Shown: piece after piece, positions 36,757 through 47,129 of the stretch
How positions within the stretch are numbered: the first letter of the stretch is position 1
Layout: each line of letters starts with the position of its first letter
Assembly: GCA_922989275.2 (NCBI GenBank)
Contig: OV277861.1
Coordinates: 37,698,623-37,762,622, forward strand
Length of the DNA: 64,000 nt
DNA from: Gari tellinella
Taxonomy: Eukaryota > Mollusca > Bivalvia > Cardiida > Psammobiidae
Direction: 5' to 3'
The notes under the pieces: generated by a model
Told to the model about the DNA's origin: nothing
Database searches by the model: none
Seen by the model: the letters and a program-made list of their open reading frames with translations, nothing else
Program-made: the position numbers and the translations under genes

Positions 36757-37016
36757 CCACCTCATTTGCATACAGTTTAGATCCCGGTCAGATGGCGTAT
36801 TACGATGCATTTGGTCAGGGTAAAAACCCGACTCACCCATACATCCCAAATGTTTCGATATTCACTCATTCCCACGAGAATTGGGAATGCATTGTCAACA
36901 GTTAGTTAATTAACTATAATGCGTTTGAAGTACAACGTGTATAACACTATAAATAGTATCAGTTAAATAGAACGAAAATGCAAAGCAGATGATCTTTTGG
37001 CGGTAAATATATAATA

Positions 37017-37260
37017 CAGTGGAGAATCTTTTATTCTTTCCCGTTTAAACGCAAACGTACGCAAACGCAAAACACTAAAATGAAGAAAATGACAACTTTT
37101 GATTTTTCTCAGGATTTCTTTTAAGCTGAGTGGCAAACAATTTGGAGCCTGATCAGACGCCGGGTTACCCGGCGCCTGATCTGGCTCCAAACTGTTTTCA
37201 CTGCAAAAATAGTTTTAGCGTAAACGCGTTTATTGGGAAAGAATAACAGATTCTCCACTG
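37017..37260 (-). mobile_element. Family A MITE, 244 bp
   Basis: Reverse-oriented near-consensus copy. TA flanks both sides; palindrome GACGCCGGGTTACCCGGCGCC. Confidence 0.92.
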
Positions 37261-37387
37261 TACATGTTATTACGTCATACTGGCAGTAAAAGGGTACATG
37301 TGTCCAATAGAATGAATACTGTACAGAAATACCAGTTTACCACGTGTAGCTTTAGAACTACATCCCTCAGTTTGAACATTATTAATA

Positions 37388-37643
37388 CAGTGGAGAAAAC
37401 GTTATTCTTTCCCAATAAACGCGTTTATGCTAAAACTATTATTTGCAGTGCAAACAGTTTGGAGCCAGATCAGACGCCGGGTAACCCGGCGTCTGATCAG
37501 GCTCCAAACTGTTTGCCACCAAGATAAACATGAAATATCAGAATTGTCCAAAAGTTGTTCTTTTCTACGTTTTAGCGCTTTGCGTTTGCGTGCGTTTGCG
37601 TACGTTTGCGTTTAAACGGGAAAGAATAACAAATTCTCCACTG
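37388..37643 (+). mobile_element. Family A MITE sharing its right TA with family B
   Basis: TA|CAGTGGAGAAAACGTTATTC left, AAATTCTCCACTG|TA right. The 3' TA (37644-37645) is also the 5' TA of the next element. The right half has an extra GCGTTTGCGTGC repeat unit. Confidence 0.92.
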
Positions 37644-37645
37644 TA

Positions 37646-38005
37646 CATTGTTCCCTCTCTATAACGGCCCTCCTAGCAACGATTCTCTCCTTACAACGAT
37701 CTTTGCCGCAGTTCCCTTAACAGGACAATTATTTCTAACGCTTTTACTACTGTAATATCGTCTGTTTAAGGTTGTCGTCTGCTGTTTTCCTCAAAGTAAC
37801 ATTTTGGACATTTTAACAGAAAAAGAACTTACTGATGAGTGACAAACAGCTTAAATCCAGATCAGGCGCCGCGTCACGCGGTGTCTGATCTGGATTTATG
37901 CAGTTTGCAAATGTTAGCCAATGTCCCTCCCAATAACGACTCCCTCCGAACAACGAACATAGTCTTTTGTCTCCAAATTGGTGTCGTTGTACAGAGGGAA
38001 CACTG
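37646..38005 (-). mobile_element. Family B MITE abutting family A
   Basis: TA|CATTGTTCCCTCTCTATAAC left, CAGAGGGAACACTG|TA right. Palindrome CAAACAGCTTAAATCCAGAT...ATCTGGATTTATGCAG. Confidence 0.9.
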
Positions 38006-38109
38006 TAATATTATTATCGTCACTTGTTATCGGTGCTTTAATCTGTGACCTATTCAGTGTTGCAGTGCTGTAAAATCAATTCATCCATCCTTATCTGCTA
38101 TCTGTCTTA

Positions 38110-38352
38110 ACCCTTTTGCTCTTAATTACGCTAATACCCGCGTTTGCAAACAGTTTGAATATTGATCAGACACCGCGTAACGCGGCGTCTGATTAGAATT
38201 AAAACTGTTTGACACTCGATTTGAAATGTCTTCATTGATACTGCCTTATTGTTTAACTTTAAAACAACATTGCAGGCAATGTAATTTAAACAGATGACAA
38301 TGAAACGGTGAATTAGGATAAATATCACGACAATTTTGCAGTGAAATGGTGA
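38110..38352 (+). mobile_element. Family H MITE
   Basis: Left TTAA|CCCTTTTGCTCTTAATTACG. Palindrome 38142-38213 (GATCAGACACCGCGTAACGC). Right end worn (CAGTGAAATGGTGAATTG). Confidence 0.65.
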
Positions 38353-38824
38353 ATTGTTTTGAAATACTGTAGCGTTCAGTTTGGCTATTCTTCAAGAGAT
38401 GATACTGCACGTATTAAGACGGTGTCCCAGTCGGGATTCAAATTTGTGAACTCATTAATATCTTTTTAGAAGGACCAAATAGAATCACGTCAATTAGATT
38501 TTATGCAATTTAGCATTTGTCTTGAATGTTTTGTTTCATTTTCCTAATCAACAAGCAAATTAAGCTCCGGCTGTTCATTGCTAGGGTTCTGTCATGTTTT
38601 GAATAATGTTTCTTAGGCACCAATGCAATTAAAATGTATTGCATCAAAATTTGTTTTGAAATAACTGTTTCCAAGCAATAGCAAAAACAATTGTTTCTAC
38701 AAAGAATTTTGGATCCCGACTAGACGCCGATCAGCATTTGACGTGTTTACATTAGATCAGATACTTCTGTCGTCGTTTTGCCTTGGATTTTCCTTTAAAT
38801 AAAAGAGCAGACCTCTTTGTTTAA
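38353..38824. other. Gene-free stretch
   Basis: A half core (GGATCCCGACTAGACGCCGA, about 38712) is the only recognised item. Confidence 0.4.
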
Positions 38825-39058
38825 CCCTTTGAGCCCTAGTCCCGCATATAGGCGTCCTTTTCAAAGAGTGTACATATAAATAGTACACTTGTCCTATGCA
38901 AACAGTGAAGTCCCTGATCAGAGGGGAGCCCTCTGATCAGGGTCTTCACTGTTTGTCATAATGCCAAACATTGACAAAAACAACCCTTAAAAGTCAGAAA
39001 TGGACTAGACTAAAATGGAAACTGGAATTGTCCATTTAAAGTTTCAGGGAGGAAAGAG
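38825..39058 (-). mobile_element. Family F MITE, 234 bp
   Basis: TTAA|CCCTTTGAGCCCTAGTC left, CAGGGAGGAAAGAG|TTAA right. Palindrome GCAAACAGTGAAGTCCCTGA...TCAGGGTCTTCACTGTTTG. Confidence 0.9.
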
Positions 39059-39119
39059 TTAATCAACATTTAGCCTGTAGCACAGAAAGAGTTTAAACAA
39101 TCTGTTTCGTTTAACTGTA

Positions 39120-39387
39120 CAGTATTCCCTCTCTAAAACGTCACCAAATGGGAGACACATATTTTGTGCGTTGTTCGGAGGGAGTCGTTATAGGGAAGGA
39201 AAATTAAGTGTTTGTTTACATTTACAAACGGCTTGAATCCAGATCAGACGCACGACACAAATTTTAGCAGACGGTAGTGCAGCCAGGAAAAGGTTGGACA
39301 TCAATGTCTTTTTTTAGGGAACTACGACAAGGGTCGTTGTAAAGAAGGAGTCGTTGTTACGAGGGCCGTTGTAGGGAGGGAGCACTG
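39120..39387 (+). mobile_element. Family B MITE, internally deleted
   Basis: TA|CAGTATTCCCTCTCTAAAAC left, GTAGGGAGGGAGCACTG|TA right. One palindrome arm ends at CAGATCAGACGCACGACAC. Confidence 0.85.
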
Positions 39388-39734
39388 TACAAGGTGAATA
39401 TGAAAATACAAAACTATTGGACAAGTATAGACCTAAGAACCCGACAGATTCCATCATAACAATTAAACAAATAAAGACCAATTTTATGATGGTGTATTTA
39501 AAAGGACGTACATGTACATGTACATGAAGCCGAAACTCGAATTGTTTAGGCACTTAACTATCTTACCACGGGTACATATAAACTGAATCATTCCGTACGG
39601 TTTGTATCCTGATCAAATGCATCATTACGATCCGGATCTAAACTATTTGATACCACTTGCGATTTATTTTGGACAATGTACGTACAGTTTAGACTTAAGA
39701 ATTAGAAGTAGACAAAACGTGTTCGACCCTTTAA

Positions 39735-39975
39735 CTCTCAATGGCACTTAAAAGCGCGTTTGCAAACAGTTTAAAGCGCGTTTATAAACAGTTTGGATAC
39801 TGATCAGACGCCGCGTAACATTGTATAACACCCTTATCGTTATTAATTAAGTCATACAACCTGAATTATAACTTTGAAACGTGTCTTGCATACAACAATA
39901 CCGAATCAGATGAGAATAAAGCGGTAAAGGGAACATTTCTCCCGAATAATTTGATCATGAAAAAGAGAGGTCGTC
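39735..39975 (+). mobile_element. Family H MITE, decayed
   Basis: TTTAACTCTCAATGGCACTT, a duplicated AAAGCGCGTTT(G/A)(C/T)AAACAGTTT segment, a half core CTGATCAGACGCCGCGTAAC, then GCGGTAAAGGGAAC. Confidence 0.55.
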
Positions 39976-40029
39976 ATGGAATTCTGAAGTAACTTTGAGC
40001 TGTTTATTAGTCAATGTTAACATTCAACC

Positions 40030-40266
40030 AAATCGACGAGTGTACTTGTTATAAACAAACACTACATAATTATGTAAGGAGTGTCCTTGTTCTATGCAAA
40101 CAGTGTAAAACCTAATCGGAAGACGACTCTTGAAGGAGCTTTCTGATCGAGGTCTGAACTGTTTTTCACTAGGTAATATATTGTACAAAACATGCCTAAA
40201 TGGCCAAGCATAGGCCTATTTGGAAACTGGAAGTGTCCATTTGAAATATTAGGGGTGGGTGAATTA
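40030..40266 (-). mobile_element. Family F MITE, diverged
   Basis: Core TGCAAACAGTGTAAAACCTA...GATCGAGGTCTGAACTGTTT, then AACTGGAAGTGTCCATTTG and GGGGTGGGTGAATTAA. Confidence 0.6.
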
Positions 40267-40438
40267 AAGATGCGCATCAGAAGATAAATATTAAGCCTAC
40301 ATGTTGTTTTTCTAAAACTGTTTTAAAAGACCCAAACATATCAATTCTAATAGATGTGATCAATCTTGTTTGACAACGCCTTTGCAAAGAGGTTTGTTTT
40401 AAAAAGAAAATAATAGCAAATGAAATAGTACAAATGTA

Positions 40439-40684
40439 CAGTGGAGAATCTGTTATTCTTTCCCGTTTAAACGCAAACGTACGCAAACGCAAAACACTAA
40501 AACGTAGAAAAATACAACATTTTGACAATTCTGATAATTCATCTTTATCTTGATGGCAAACAGTTTGGAGCCTGATCAGACGCCGGGTTACCCGGCGTCT
40601 GATCTGGCTCCAAACTGTTTGCACTGCAAATAATACTTTTAGCGTAAACGCGTTTATTGGGAAAGAATAACAGATTTTCCACTG
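40439..40684 (-). mobile_element. Family A MITE, 246 bp
   Basis: Near-consensus reverse copy with TA on both sides. It directly precedes a family B element whose left end is missing. Confidence 0.93.
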
Positions 40685-40686
40685 TA

Positions 40687-41029
40687 ACCCTCTGGAAAAC
40701 GATTTTCTCCTTACAACAACGCTTGCAACTGTTTCAAACCAAATACCATAATGTTAAACCTTTACACAGCTGCAATATCGTCTACTTTAATTTGGCGTCT
40801 GTAATATTGCTTTCAGTTACATGAAGGACATTTTGACATTAAAAACCAATAACACATTGACGAGTGGCAAAACGCTTAAAACCAGATCAGACCCGTCGCA
40901 TTACGCGGCGTCTGGTCTGGATTCAAGCTGTTTCTAAATGCAATCCATCAACCCCCTATAACAACTCGCTCCGAACTTCACATGTTACCGCTGTATCCGC
41001 TTGGGTGGTGTTGTAGAGAGGGAAGACTG
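40687..41029 (-). mobile_element. Family B MITE without its left end
   Basis: Begins ACCCTCTGGAAAACGATTTT right at the family A boundary; right end GAGAGGGAAGACTG|TA. Palindrome AAACCAGATCAGACCCGTCG...GCGGCGTCTGGTCTGG. Confidence 0.8.
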
Positions 41030-41123
41030 TATACATGTTGTCATTTCAGTCGCAATTCATCTAAAGCTTAGGCTAGCTGTGGAGCTGTCGTCTGCAACAA
41101 TTCTCAAAAGTTATTTTTACCAA

Positions 41124-41375
41124 TTACCCTAAAAATACGCCTTTTTACGCCTTCAATTTATTCCTTCACTGAAAAAAAATTCCAATTTATACATTCATGG
41201 ATATGTATTGTAAAAATAATTATTTATTTTCTAGCAAATGTTATCTTAAAGCAGGCTGAAAGTAAAGCAGGGGGCGTTAAGCAGAAGGCGACTTCCGGCG
41301 CCCTCTGCATTTCTTTCAACCTGCTTTAAGTGGGCACTTATCTACAATACTAGACACAGATTATGGGGTAAAGGG
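41124..41375 (+). mobile_element. Family C MITE with enlarged loop
   Basis: CCAATTACCCTAAAAATACG left, TTATGGGGTAAAGGG right. Hairpin 41245-41330 carries an altered GC-rich apex (GGGGGCGTTAAGCAG...). Confidence 0.7.
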
Positions 41376-41660
41376 TCAAACATAGTACCACAACGTAAAT
41401 ATGCTTGGATCTAGATGAAGCGCAGTTTTCTGGCATCTCATCTGGATCCAATCTATTTGCAAAATGTTATCACAAATTTATGCTACAGTGTGCATATACG
41501 TTTAAGCACATTTAAGAATCGCCATCAGATTCTGCATTTTCTGACGTATTTTGACATTCAACAAAGCAAACTGTTGATGCTAAAGAGATAAAGAGTTCCG
41601 AATGATCTCATTTGGATCCATACTGTTTGCAACAAATTATTACAAAATTGGCGTTGCATG
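41376..41660. other. Decayed palindrome fragments
   Basis: Half cores CTTGGATCTAGATGAAGCGC / CATCTCATCTGGATCCAATC (41403-41456) and CTCATTTGGATCCATACTG (41606-41626). Confidence 0.4.
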
Positions 41661-41671
41661 CAGATGGTTAA

Positions 41672-41915
41672 CCCTTTACCTGATAGCCTATTTATAGTAC
41701 TTAAGATAGATGACTACTTAAAGCAGGTTGAAAGTAAAGCAGAATGCGCCTTAGGGCGCATTCTGCTTTACTTTCAGCCTGCTTTAAGCTATCATGTGCT
41801 ATAATATAGAAAATATTCCCTATAATACATATTCATTACTGATTAAATTGGAACTATTTTCTTCAGCAGATGAATAAATCATATCCGCTAAAAGGCGCTT
41901 CTATTGGGTAAAGGG
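41672..41915 (+). mobile_element. Family C MITE, 244 bp, well preserved
   Basis: TTAA|CCCTTTACCTGATAG left, CTATTGGGTAAAGGG|TTAA right. The 72-base hairpin at 41717-41788 has almost perfect arms. Confidence 0.92.
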
Positions 41916-41959
41916 TTAAAGACGATAAAAACTATTTTTAAATACAATAAAAAAAAACC

Positions 41960-42158
41960 ACTATAGTGACGACTTAATAAATTTGAATATTTAGTGTTTA
42001 AGCGATGCGTCTGCTTATGACAAGGTTACAGTAAAACAGAAAGTTCTTATAGGGAAGTTCTGTTTTACTTTGACATTGTTTTCAGTTTCCACTAGTCTCG
42101 CCTGTCTTACGACCAAGTTACATTTCTTTAAAGTGGTCGTATTAGAGAGGTTTAACTG
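41960..42158. mobile_element. Family E MITE, decayed
   Basis: Hairpin GACAAGGTTACAGTAAAACA...CTGTTTTACTTTGACATTG; right end GTGGTCGTATTAGAGAGG..ACTG. Confidence 0.55.
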
Positions 42159-42336
42159 TCACAAATCGCCCTTACATTAGATACTGCTGAACATTTGCCT
42201 TGAAAAGTCAGTACGCAGATGGTGACACCTCCACGATGTTTCTAATAAATTATTTACAGGATGAAACAGCACTATAACACCTGTTTCTATCTCGGTGTTG
42301 GAAGAGAAGCTTCTGTGGCGACATCTATAGTCTATA

Positions 42337-42595
42337 CAGTCACTGTGGTGACGACGTTATTCATTCCAAATAAACGAGTTTACGCTTGAACCTGTTACAT
42401 GTATTACAATTGCAAACAGTTTAGATCCTGATCAGACGCCGGGTAACCCGGCGTCTGTTCAGGATCGAAATTGTTTGTAAATCATTTTAACATGTATAGT
42501 CCGACTTGTAAAAAAATGTAAGTTCCTACGATTTATTGCGATGCGTTTGTGTTACGTTTCCATTTAATCGGGAAAGAATAACGTCTACTCCACTG
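42337..42595 (+). mobile_element. Family A MITE, diverged
   Basis: CAGTCACTGTGGTGACGACG left, AACGTCTACTCCACTG right; perfect palindrome GACGCCGGGTAACCCGGCGTC. Confidence 0.75.
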
Positions 42596-42613
42596 AATAC
42601 GGAAACATTGATA

Positions 42614-42859
42614 CAGTGGAGATTCTGTTATTCTTTCCCGTTTAAACGCAAACGTACGCAAACGCAAAGCACTAACACGTAGAAAAGAACAACTTTTGGA
42701 CAATTCTGATAATTCATGTTTATCTTGGTGGCAAACACTTTGGAGCCTGATCAGACGCCGGGTTACCCGGCGTCTGATCTGGCTCCAAACTGTTTGCAAT
42801 AGAAATAATAGTTTTAGCGTTAACGCGTTTATTGGGAAAGAATAACGTTTTCTCCACCG
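42614..42859 (-). mobile_element. Family A MITE, 246 bp
   Basis: TA|CAGTGGAGATTCTGTTATTC left, AACGTTTTCTCCACCG|TA right. It lies 18 bases after another family A copy in the opposite orientation. Confidence 0.92.
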
Positions 42860-43160
42860 TATGTGATGAGCAGGTCTTTTTTCTGTAATCTATTTAACCC
42901 AGCGATGAGTATATTACATAATCAAACAGCGCACCAGCGTCTGATCTGTATCCAAACGGTTTGCAAAGGAACCAATTGTTTTAAAGAAAATAGGACTCCG
43001 TACTGAATCATGTTTTTTACCTACATGTACATCTGACATGCATTTTGCGTTAATTTATTTATGTGAAATACCGATACAATTATTTAATACTTATTACTGG
43101 ATAACGCTAATATATTAATATTACTAACAAATTGTTCATTTTGAATTATATCATGTTACT

Positions 43161-43232
43161 ATTTGCAAACAATTTAGAACATGATCAGACGCCATGTTAC
43201 TCGGTGTCTCATCAGGATCCAATCTGTTCGGT
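43161..43232. repeat. H-type palindrome
   Basis: TTGCAAACAATTTAGAACAT..GATCAGACGCCATGTTACTC..CAGGATCCAATCTGTTC. Confidence 0.65.
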
Positions 43233-43632
43233 ACTTATTTGAATATTTCGTAAGTCAAATTAATGAAAATTTTGAATTTGAGAAATAGCAGCAGCCGATA
43301 ATAGTTTTAAACAGATGACGTCATAGCGGTGATGTCACTCGCTTGTGGTTTAGCACAAATCAGTCTTCAATGCATACTTAAATTTTTCACAGTACTGTTG
43401 ATCATCCAAAAATCAATAATGTTATTGAATATATAGAAGTACCTTGTATTCAATTTCCCAGAAGGAATTGAATGTAAATAAATCAAACCCTCACCCGAGC
43501 GTGTGTTATAAATGCGTGAATTACTGTTCAAAGTATGCTTTACTATGCATACTAATTGTATGTTTAATACGCAATTTATTTTTAATATCTAGTAAACACT
43601 ATGACACCAGGCTTACTATAGTTACGTAAGCT

Positions 43633-43706
43633 AGTTACAAACAGTTTGGCTCCAGATCAGATGCCGCGTAAAGCGGCATTTGATCTGGATCCAAACTGTT
43701 TGACTC
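43633..43706. repeat. H-type palindrome, well preserved
   Basis: TTACAAACAGTTTGGCTCCA..GATGCCGCGTAAAGCGGCATT..GGATCCAAACTGTTTGAC. Confidence 0.8.
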
Positions 43707-43860
43707 TCAAATTTAAGAAATAAACGCAGTTCTATGACAATTATGTAAAGTTGATGTCGTCATGTCAGTGAAGAAGTAAAGTATTATACGTTTTTATCCA
43801 CAAAGCAAAAGTGAAACTAACCATTAGTACATAGAGGCCATCTTTCCTAGAATGAATTAA

Positions 43861-44037
43861 CTCATTTGTGCCCACGATATCATGTATGGGACACACTGTA
43901 AACTCGTAATGCGGCGTCTGATTAGAGTCTCCATTGGTTGCTGTATGACATTTCAATATATTAGACCAGTCACCTCTTATATCAAACATTGACTAATCAA
44001 CATATTAACATGGAAGAATCCACTGGGTGCAAAGTCG
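43861..44037 (+). mobile_element. Family G MITE, 177 bp
   Basis: TTAA|CTCATTTGTGCCCACG left, CCACTGGGTGCAAAGTCG|TTAA right; one palindrome arm lost. Confidence 0.8.
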
Positions 44038-44417
44038 TTAAATGCATGTTATTCCATGCACCATCTTGGGGCGTGAAGGATTCATTCTAGAATTGTTGTG
44101 CTATGCAGATATAGATAATCTATGCACTGATGTAATTTGTTTAAATATTTAGTATAAATACAGACATCGGATAGTGATGAGTGTATGTGCTTGGAAACGT
44201 AACGTGATTATGTTTTTAAACATATTCGAAGCCAGATGAACCCTAATCGTGCTGTTATATCGCCTGCTTTGAAATTATTGTCAGCCAAATTTGTTAAAAT
44301 TATATTTATACAGTTTAAGTAAAGACACATAGAGACGGATACAAACGCGTTACATGGCGTCTGATCTTTATCCAAACTAGTTGCTAAAACAGTGAAGTTA
44401 GGTACCAGTAGGGTTAA

Positions 44418-44658
44418 CTCTTTCCTCCCTGAAACTTTAAATGGACAATTCCAGTTTCCCATTTTAGTCTAGTCGATTTCTGACTTTTAAGGTTGTTTTT
44501 GGCAATGTTTCGCATTTTGGAAAACAGTGAAGACCCTGATCAGAGGGCTCCTAGGAGCCCTCTAATCAGGGTCTTCACTGTTTGCATAGGACAAGTGTAC
44601 TACTCACATGTACATTGTTTGAAAAGAACGCCTATATGGGGGACTAGGGTTGAAAGGG
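44418..44658 (+). mobile_element. Family F MITE, 241 bp
   Basis: TTAA|CTCTTTCCTCCCTGAAAC left, GGGTTGAAAGGG|TTAA right. Palindrome AACAGTGAAGACCCTGATCA...CAGGGTCTTCACTGTTTGC. Confidence 0.92.
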
Positions 44659-44804
44659 TTAAACATTTCACGGCCAAATTAATCGTGCGCTGTAAAGTTT
44701 TAATACTCACTAAAGGGGTCATTCTTTTTATATTAATGTATCAAAACGGTCCATCAGGAAGTGTTTTGGTTTTGATAACATCGCAGAATATCTAATACAC
44801 CAGC

Positions 44805-45140
44805 TTAACGAAGCATTTTCGGAGATCTACATACATAAATGTTCAAGAAATCAGGTAGATGTCGCAACTTTATCCGGTAAAACGTCTTAACTAAGCGATT
44901 ATCCACCAAAAACACAACGCCGGAGCATGCACATATAACCGGGATATTCCGTGCAACTGCTCCTTTTTTATACTTTAAAGAAAGACTCTCCAAAAACAAT
45001 ATATAATTCAATGTCCTTACCACGTTAATCATTATTGGCGCAGCCATTTTTGTTCAGCAGCTTTGTCACAGCGTTAACAGCAGCCGGAACGTAGAACAGC
45101 AGCCGGTGACGTTACGTCTTACCAGTGTGGTAATATAACG
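44805..45140 (-). other. Anonymous, GC-richer stretch with a weak first-exon-like ORF
   Basis: The minus strand has ATGGCTGCGCCAATAATGAT followed 27 bases into the frame by GTAAGG, and TGACGT-like text upstream. No domain or second exon was seen. Confidence 0.15.
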
Positions 45141-45794
45141 TCCATTGAATGAATTGCTAATGTGTAAAGTCCGGCTGTTAAGGAGCTTAATATTTAACAT
45201 TATTGAAAATGCTACATCTAAAGCCACATATTATTGTTGAAAAACCTGCATAAATGGCTGTTCTAGATCCCATTTGAACTTCACATGTCGTTGAATTTTC
45301 GTAAAAACTCTCTAAAATTGTTTTTTAAATCCAATCCGTGCTGCATCCAATCCTTTCTTCATTTTGTGTACTCGGGTTTGCACATTATGAAAATGTTGAT
45401 CGGCTTCACTACATGCTTTCATAGATCAGTTAGTAAGAACGCTTATATCAGTAAAACATGGGTCCAGGGACGATTCCTAATTGAAACAAATTTACTTTTT
45501 TTCATAGTCCCATTTTATTGACTTATCAGACAAAAACGCAGAGGTCAACGGACACAATAATTTTACAACAATATAAAGTGTTGTCTTGCCCTGGATAATC
45601 AGACTGGTATGTCCATAATTTCAAATACATCTGTTAAACCAAGGCAAAAAAGTCATATCTTGGATAATGCGGCCTTTCCACAAAGACTTCATCAACACAC
45701 TTAAAATACATGTACGGCAGTAGTAGGTATCGCATGACTTCGAGCAGTGTACACTCTATAATCTGCGTATGTGACTTTCTCGAAATGGCACTTA
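45141..45794. other. Gene-free stretch
   Basis: No feature recognised. Confidence 0.4.
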
Positions 45795-46040
45795 CAGTGG
45801 AGAATCTGTTATTCTTTCCCAATAAACGCGTTTACGCTAAAACTATTATTTGCAGTGCAAACAGTTTGGAGCCAGATCAGACGCCGGGTAACCCGGCGTC
45901 TGATCAGGCTCCAAACTGTTTGCCACCAAGATAAACAAGAATTATCAGAATTGTCCAAAAATTGTACTTTTCTACGTTTTAGTGATTTGCGTTTGCGTAC
46001 GTTTGCGTTTAAACGGGAAAGAATAACAGATTCTCCACTG
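45795..46040 (+). mobile_element. Family A MITE, 246 bp, near consensus
   Basis: TA|CAGTGGAGAATCTGTTATTC left and its exact inverse right, TA both sides, perfect palindrome GACGCCGGGTAACCCGGCGTC. Confidence 0.95.
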
Positions 46041-46124
46041 TAACAGCACATATGATTCACAAAGGACATACATGTACTTCCATCAGAAACAAGGGCAGCG
46101 ACGGGGTCCCCATTCTCTCCTGTA

Positions 46125-46478
46125 CAGTGCTCCCTTTCTACAGCAACACTAATTGAAAGACACATATTGTGTGCGTTGTTCGGAGGGGGTTCGTTAAATG
46201 GAGGGACATTGGCTTATATTTGCAAAGCAGATTGAACCCAGTTCAGAGCTCTGTAATGCAGCGTCTAATCTGGATTCAAGCTGTTTGCCACTATGAATTA
46301 TATTTCTTCTTTCAAAATGTTCAATATGTAACTTAGAAACAGCACTAGGCACTGTGAAAACGACGATAGTTCAGCAATGAGAGCGTCAGATATAATTGTC
46401 TTGTTTTGGGAACAGTGGCAAACTACGTTGTTAGGAGGGAGTCATTGCTGGGAGGGCCGTTATAGGGAGGGGACAATG
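46125..46478 (+). mobile_element. Family B MITE
   Basis: TA|CAGTGCTCCCTTTCTACAGC left, TATAGGGAGGGGACAATG|TA right; worn palindrome GATTGAACCCAGTTCAGAGC. Confidence 0.8.
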
Positions 46479-46664
46479 TATTTACTATATTTAACCTCTA
46501 CATCGAGCATCTTAAGAACGAGGCTATGAACACAACGAGATACACACTATCTATGTTTCAGACATGGGGTCAATATAATGAGCAATGTTAATAACCTTTT
46601 CAGGAAATATGTGTACAATTTCAAAGGGGAAACTAAGCTGATTATAGTTGTCTGCAAAAGGGTA

Positions 46665-46910
46665 CAGTGGAGAATCTGTTATTCTTTCCCAATAAACGCG
46701 TTTACGCTAAAACTATTATTTGCAGTGCAAACAGTTTGGAGCCAGATCAGACGCCGGGTAACCCGGCGTCCTATCAGGCCCCACACTGTTTGCCACCAAG
46801 ATAAACAAGAATTATCAGAATTGTTCAAAAGTTGTTCTTTTCTACGTTTTAGTGCTTTGCGTTTGCGTACGTTTGCGTTTAAACGGGAAAGAATAACAGA
46901 TTCTCCACTG
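46665..46910 (+). mobile_element. Family A MITE in the P450 3' flank
   Basis: 246 bp, ends identical to the neighbouring copy at 45795. One palindrome arm is changed (GGCGTCCTATCAGGCCCCAC). It starts 34 bases beyond the P450 stop codon, reading from the gene. Confidence 0.95.
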
Positions 46911-46944
46911 TAAAACAAACTGGTCAGCTTTGGCAGTGAAATGA

Positions 46945-47129
46945 TTAAACTCTTTTTGAAATTCGAACTTTGTAGGGCTTTGGCTCGTTTGTTATACTAT
47001 ACAGTACAGGCTCAAGGGAGTGTTTGATGGAGTTATCCTCTTTCGTAAACTGGAAACGTTGAATAAAGTTGGCAAACACAACGAAAAGTTCCATCCGTGC
47101 CAAAGGTTCCCCTAGGCATACCCGCGGAC
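46945..47129 (-). CDS. P450 exon 8, haem-binding loop and C-terminus (residues 437-497)
   Basis: Acceptor CTATGAAG, then GPRVCLGEPLARMELF with the proximal thiolate Cys441, and a normal C-terminal tail ending YKVRISKRV and TAA at 46947-46945. No AATAAA was found between the stop and a family A MITE that starts 34 bases downstream, so the 3' UTR probably runs into that element. Confidence 0.95.

Noticed and set aside
44805..45047. Minus-strand frame starting MAAPIMINVV with a GTAAGG
   Set aside because: A start plus one donor-like string is too little; no second exon or domain was found.
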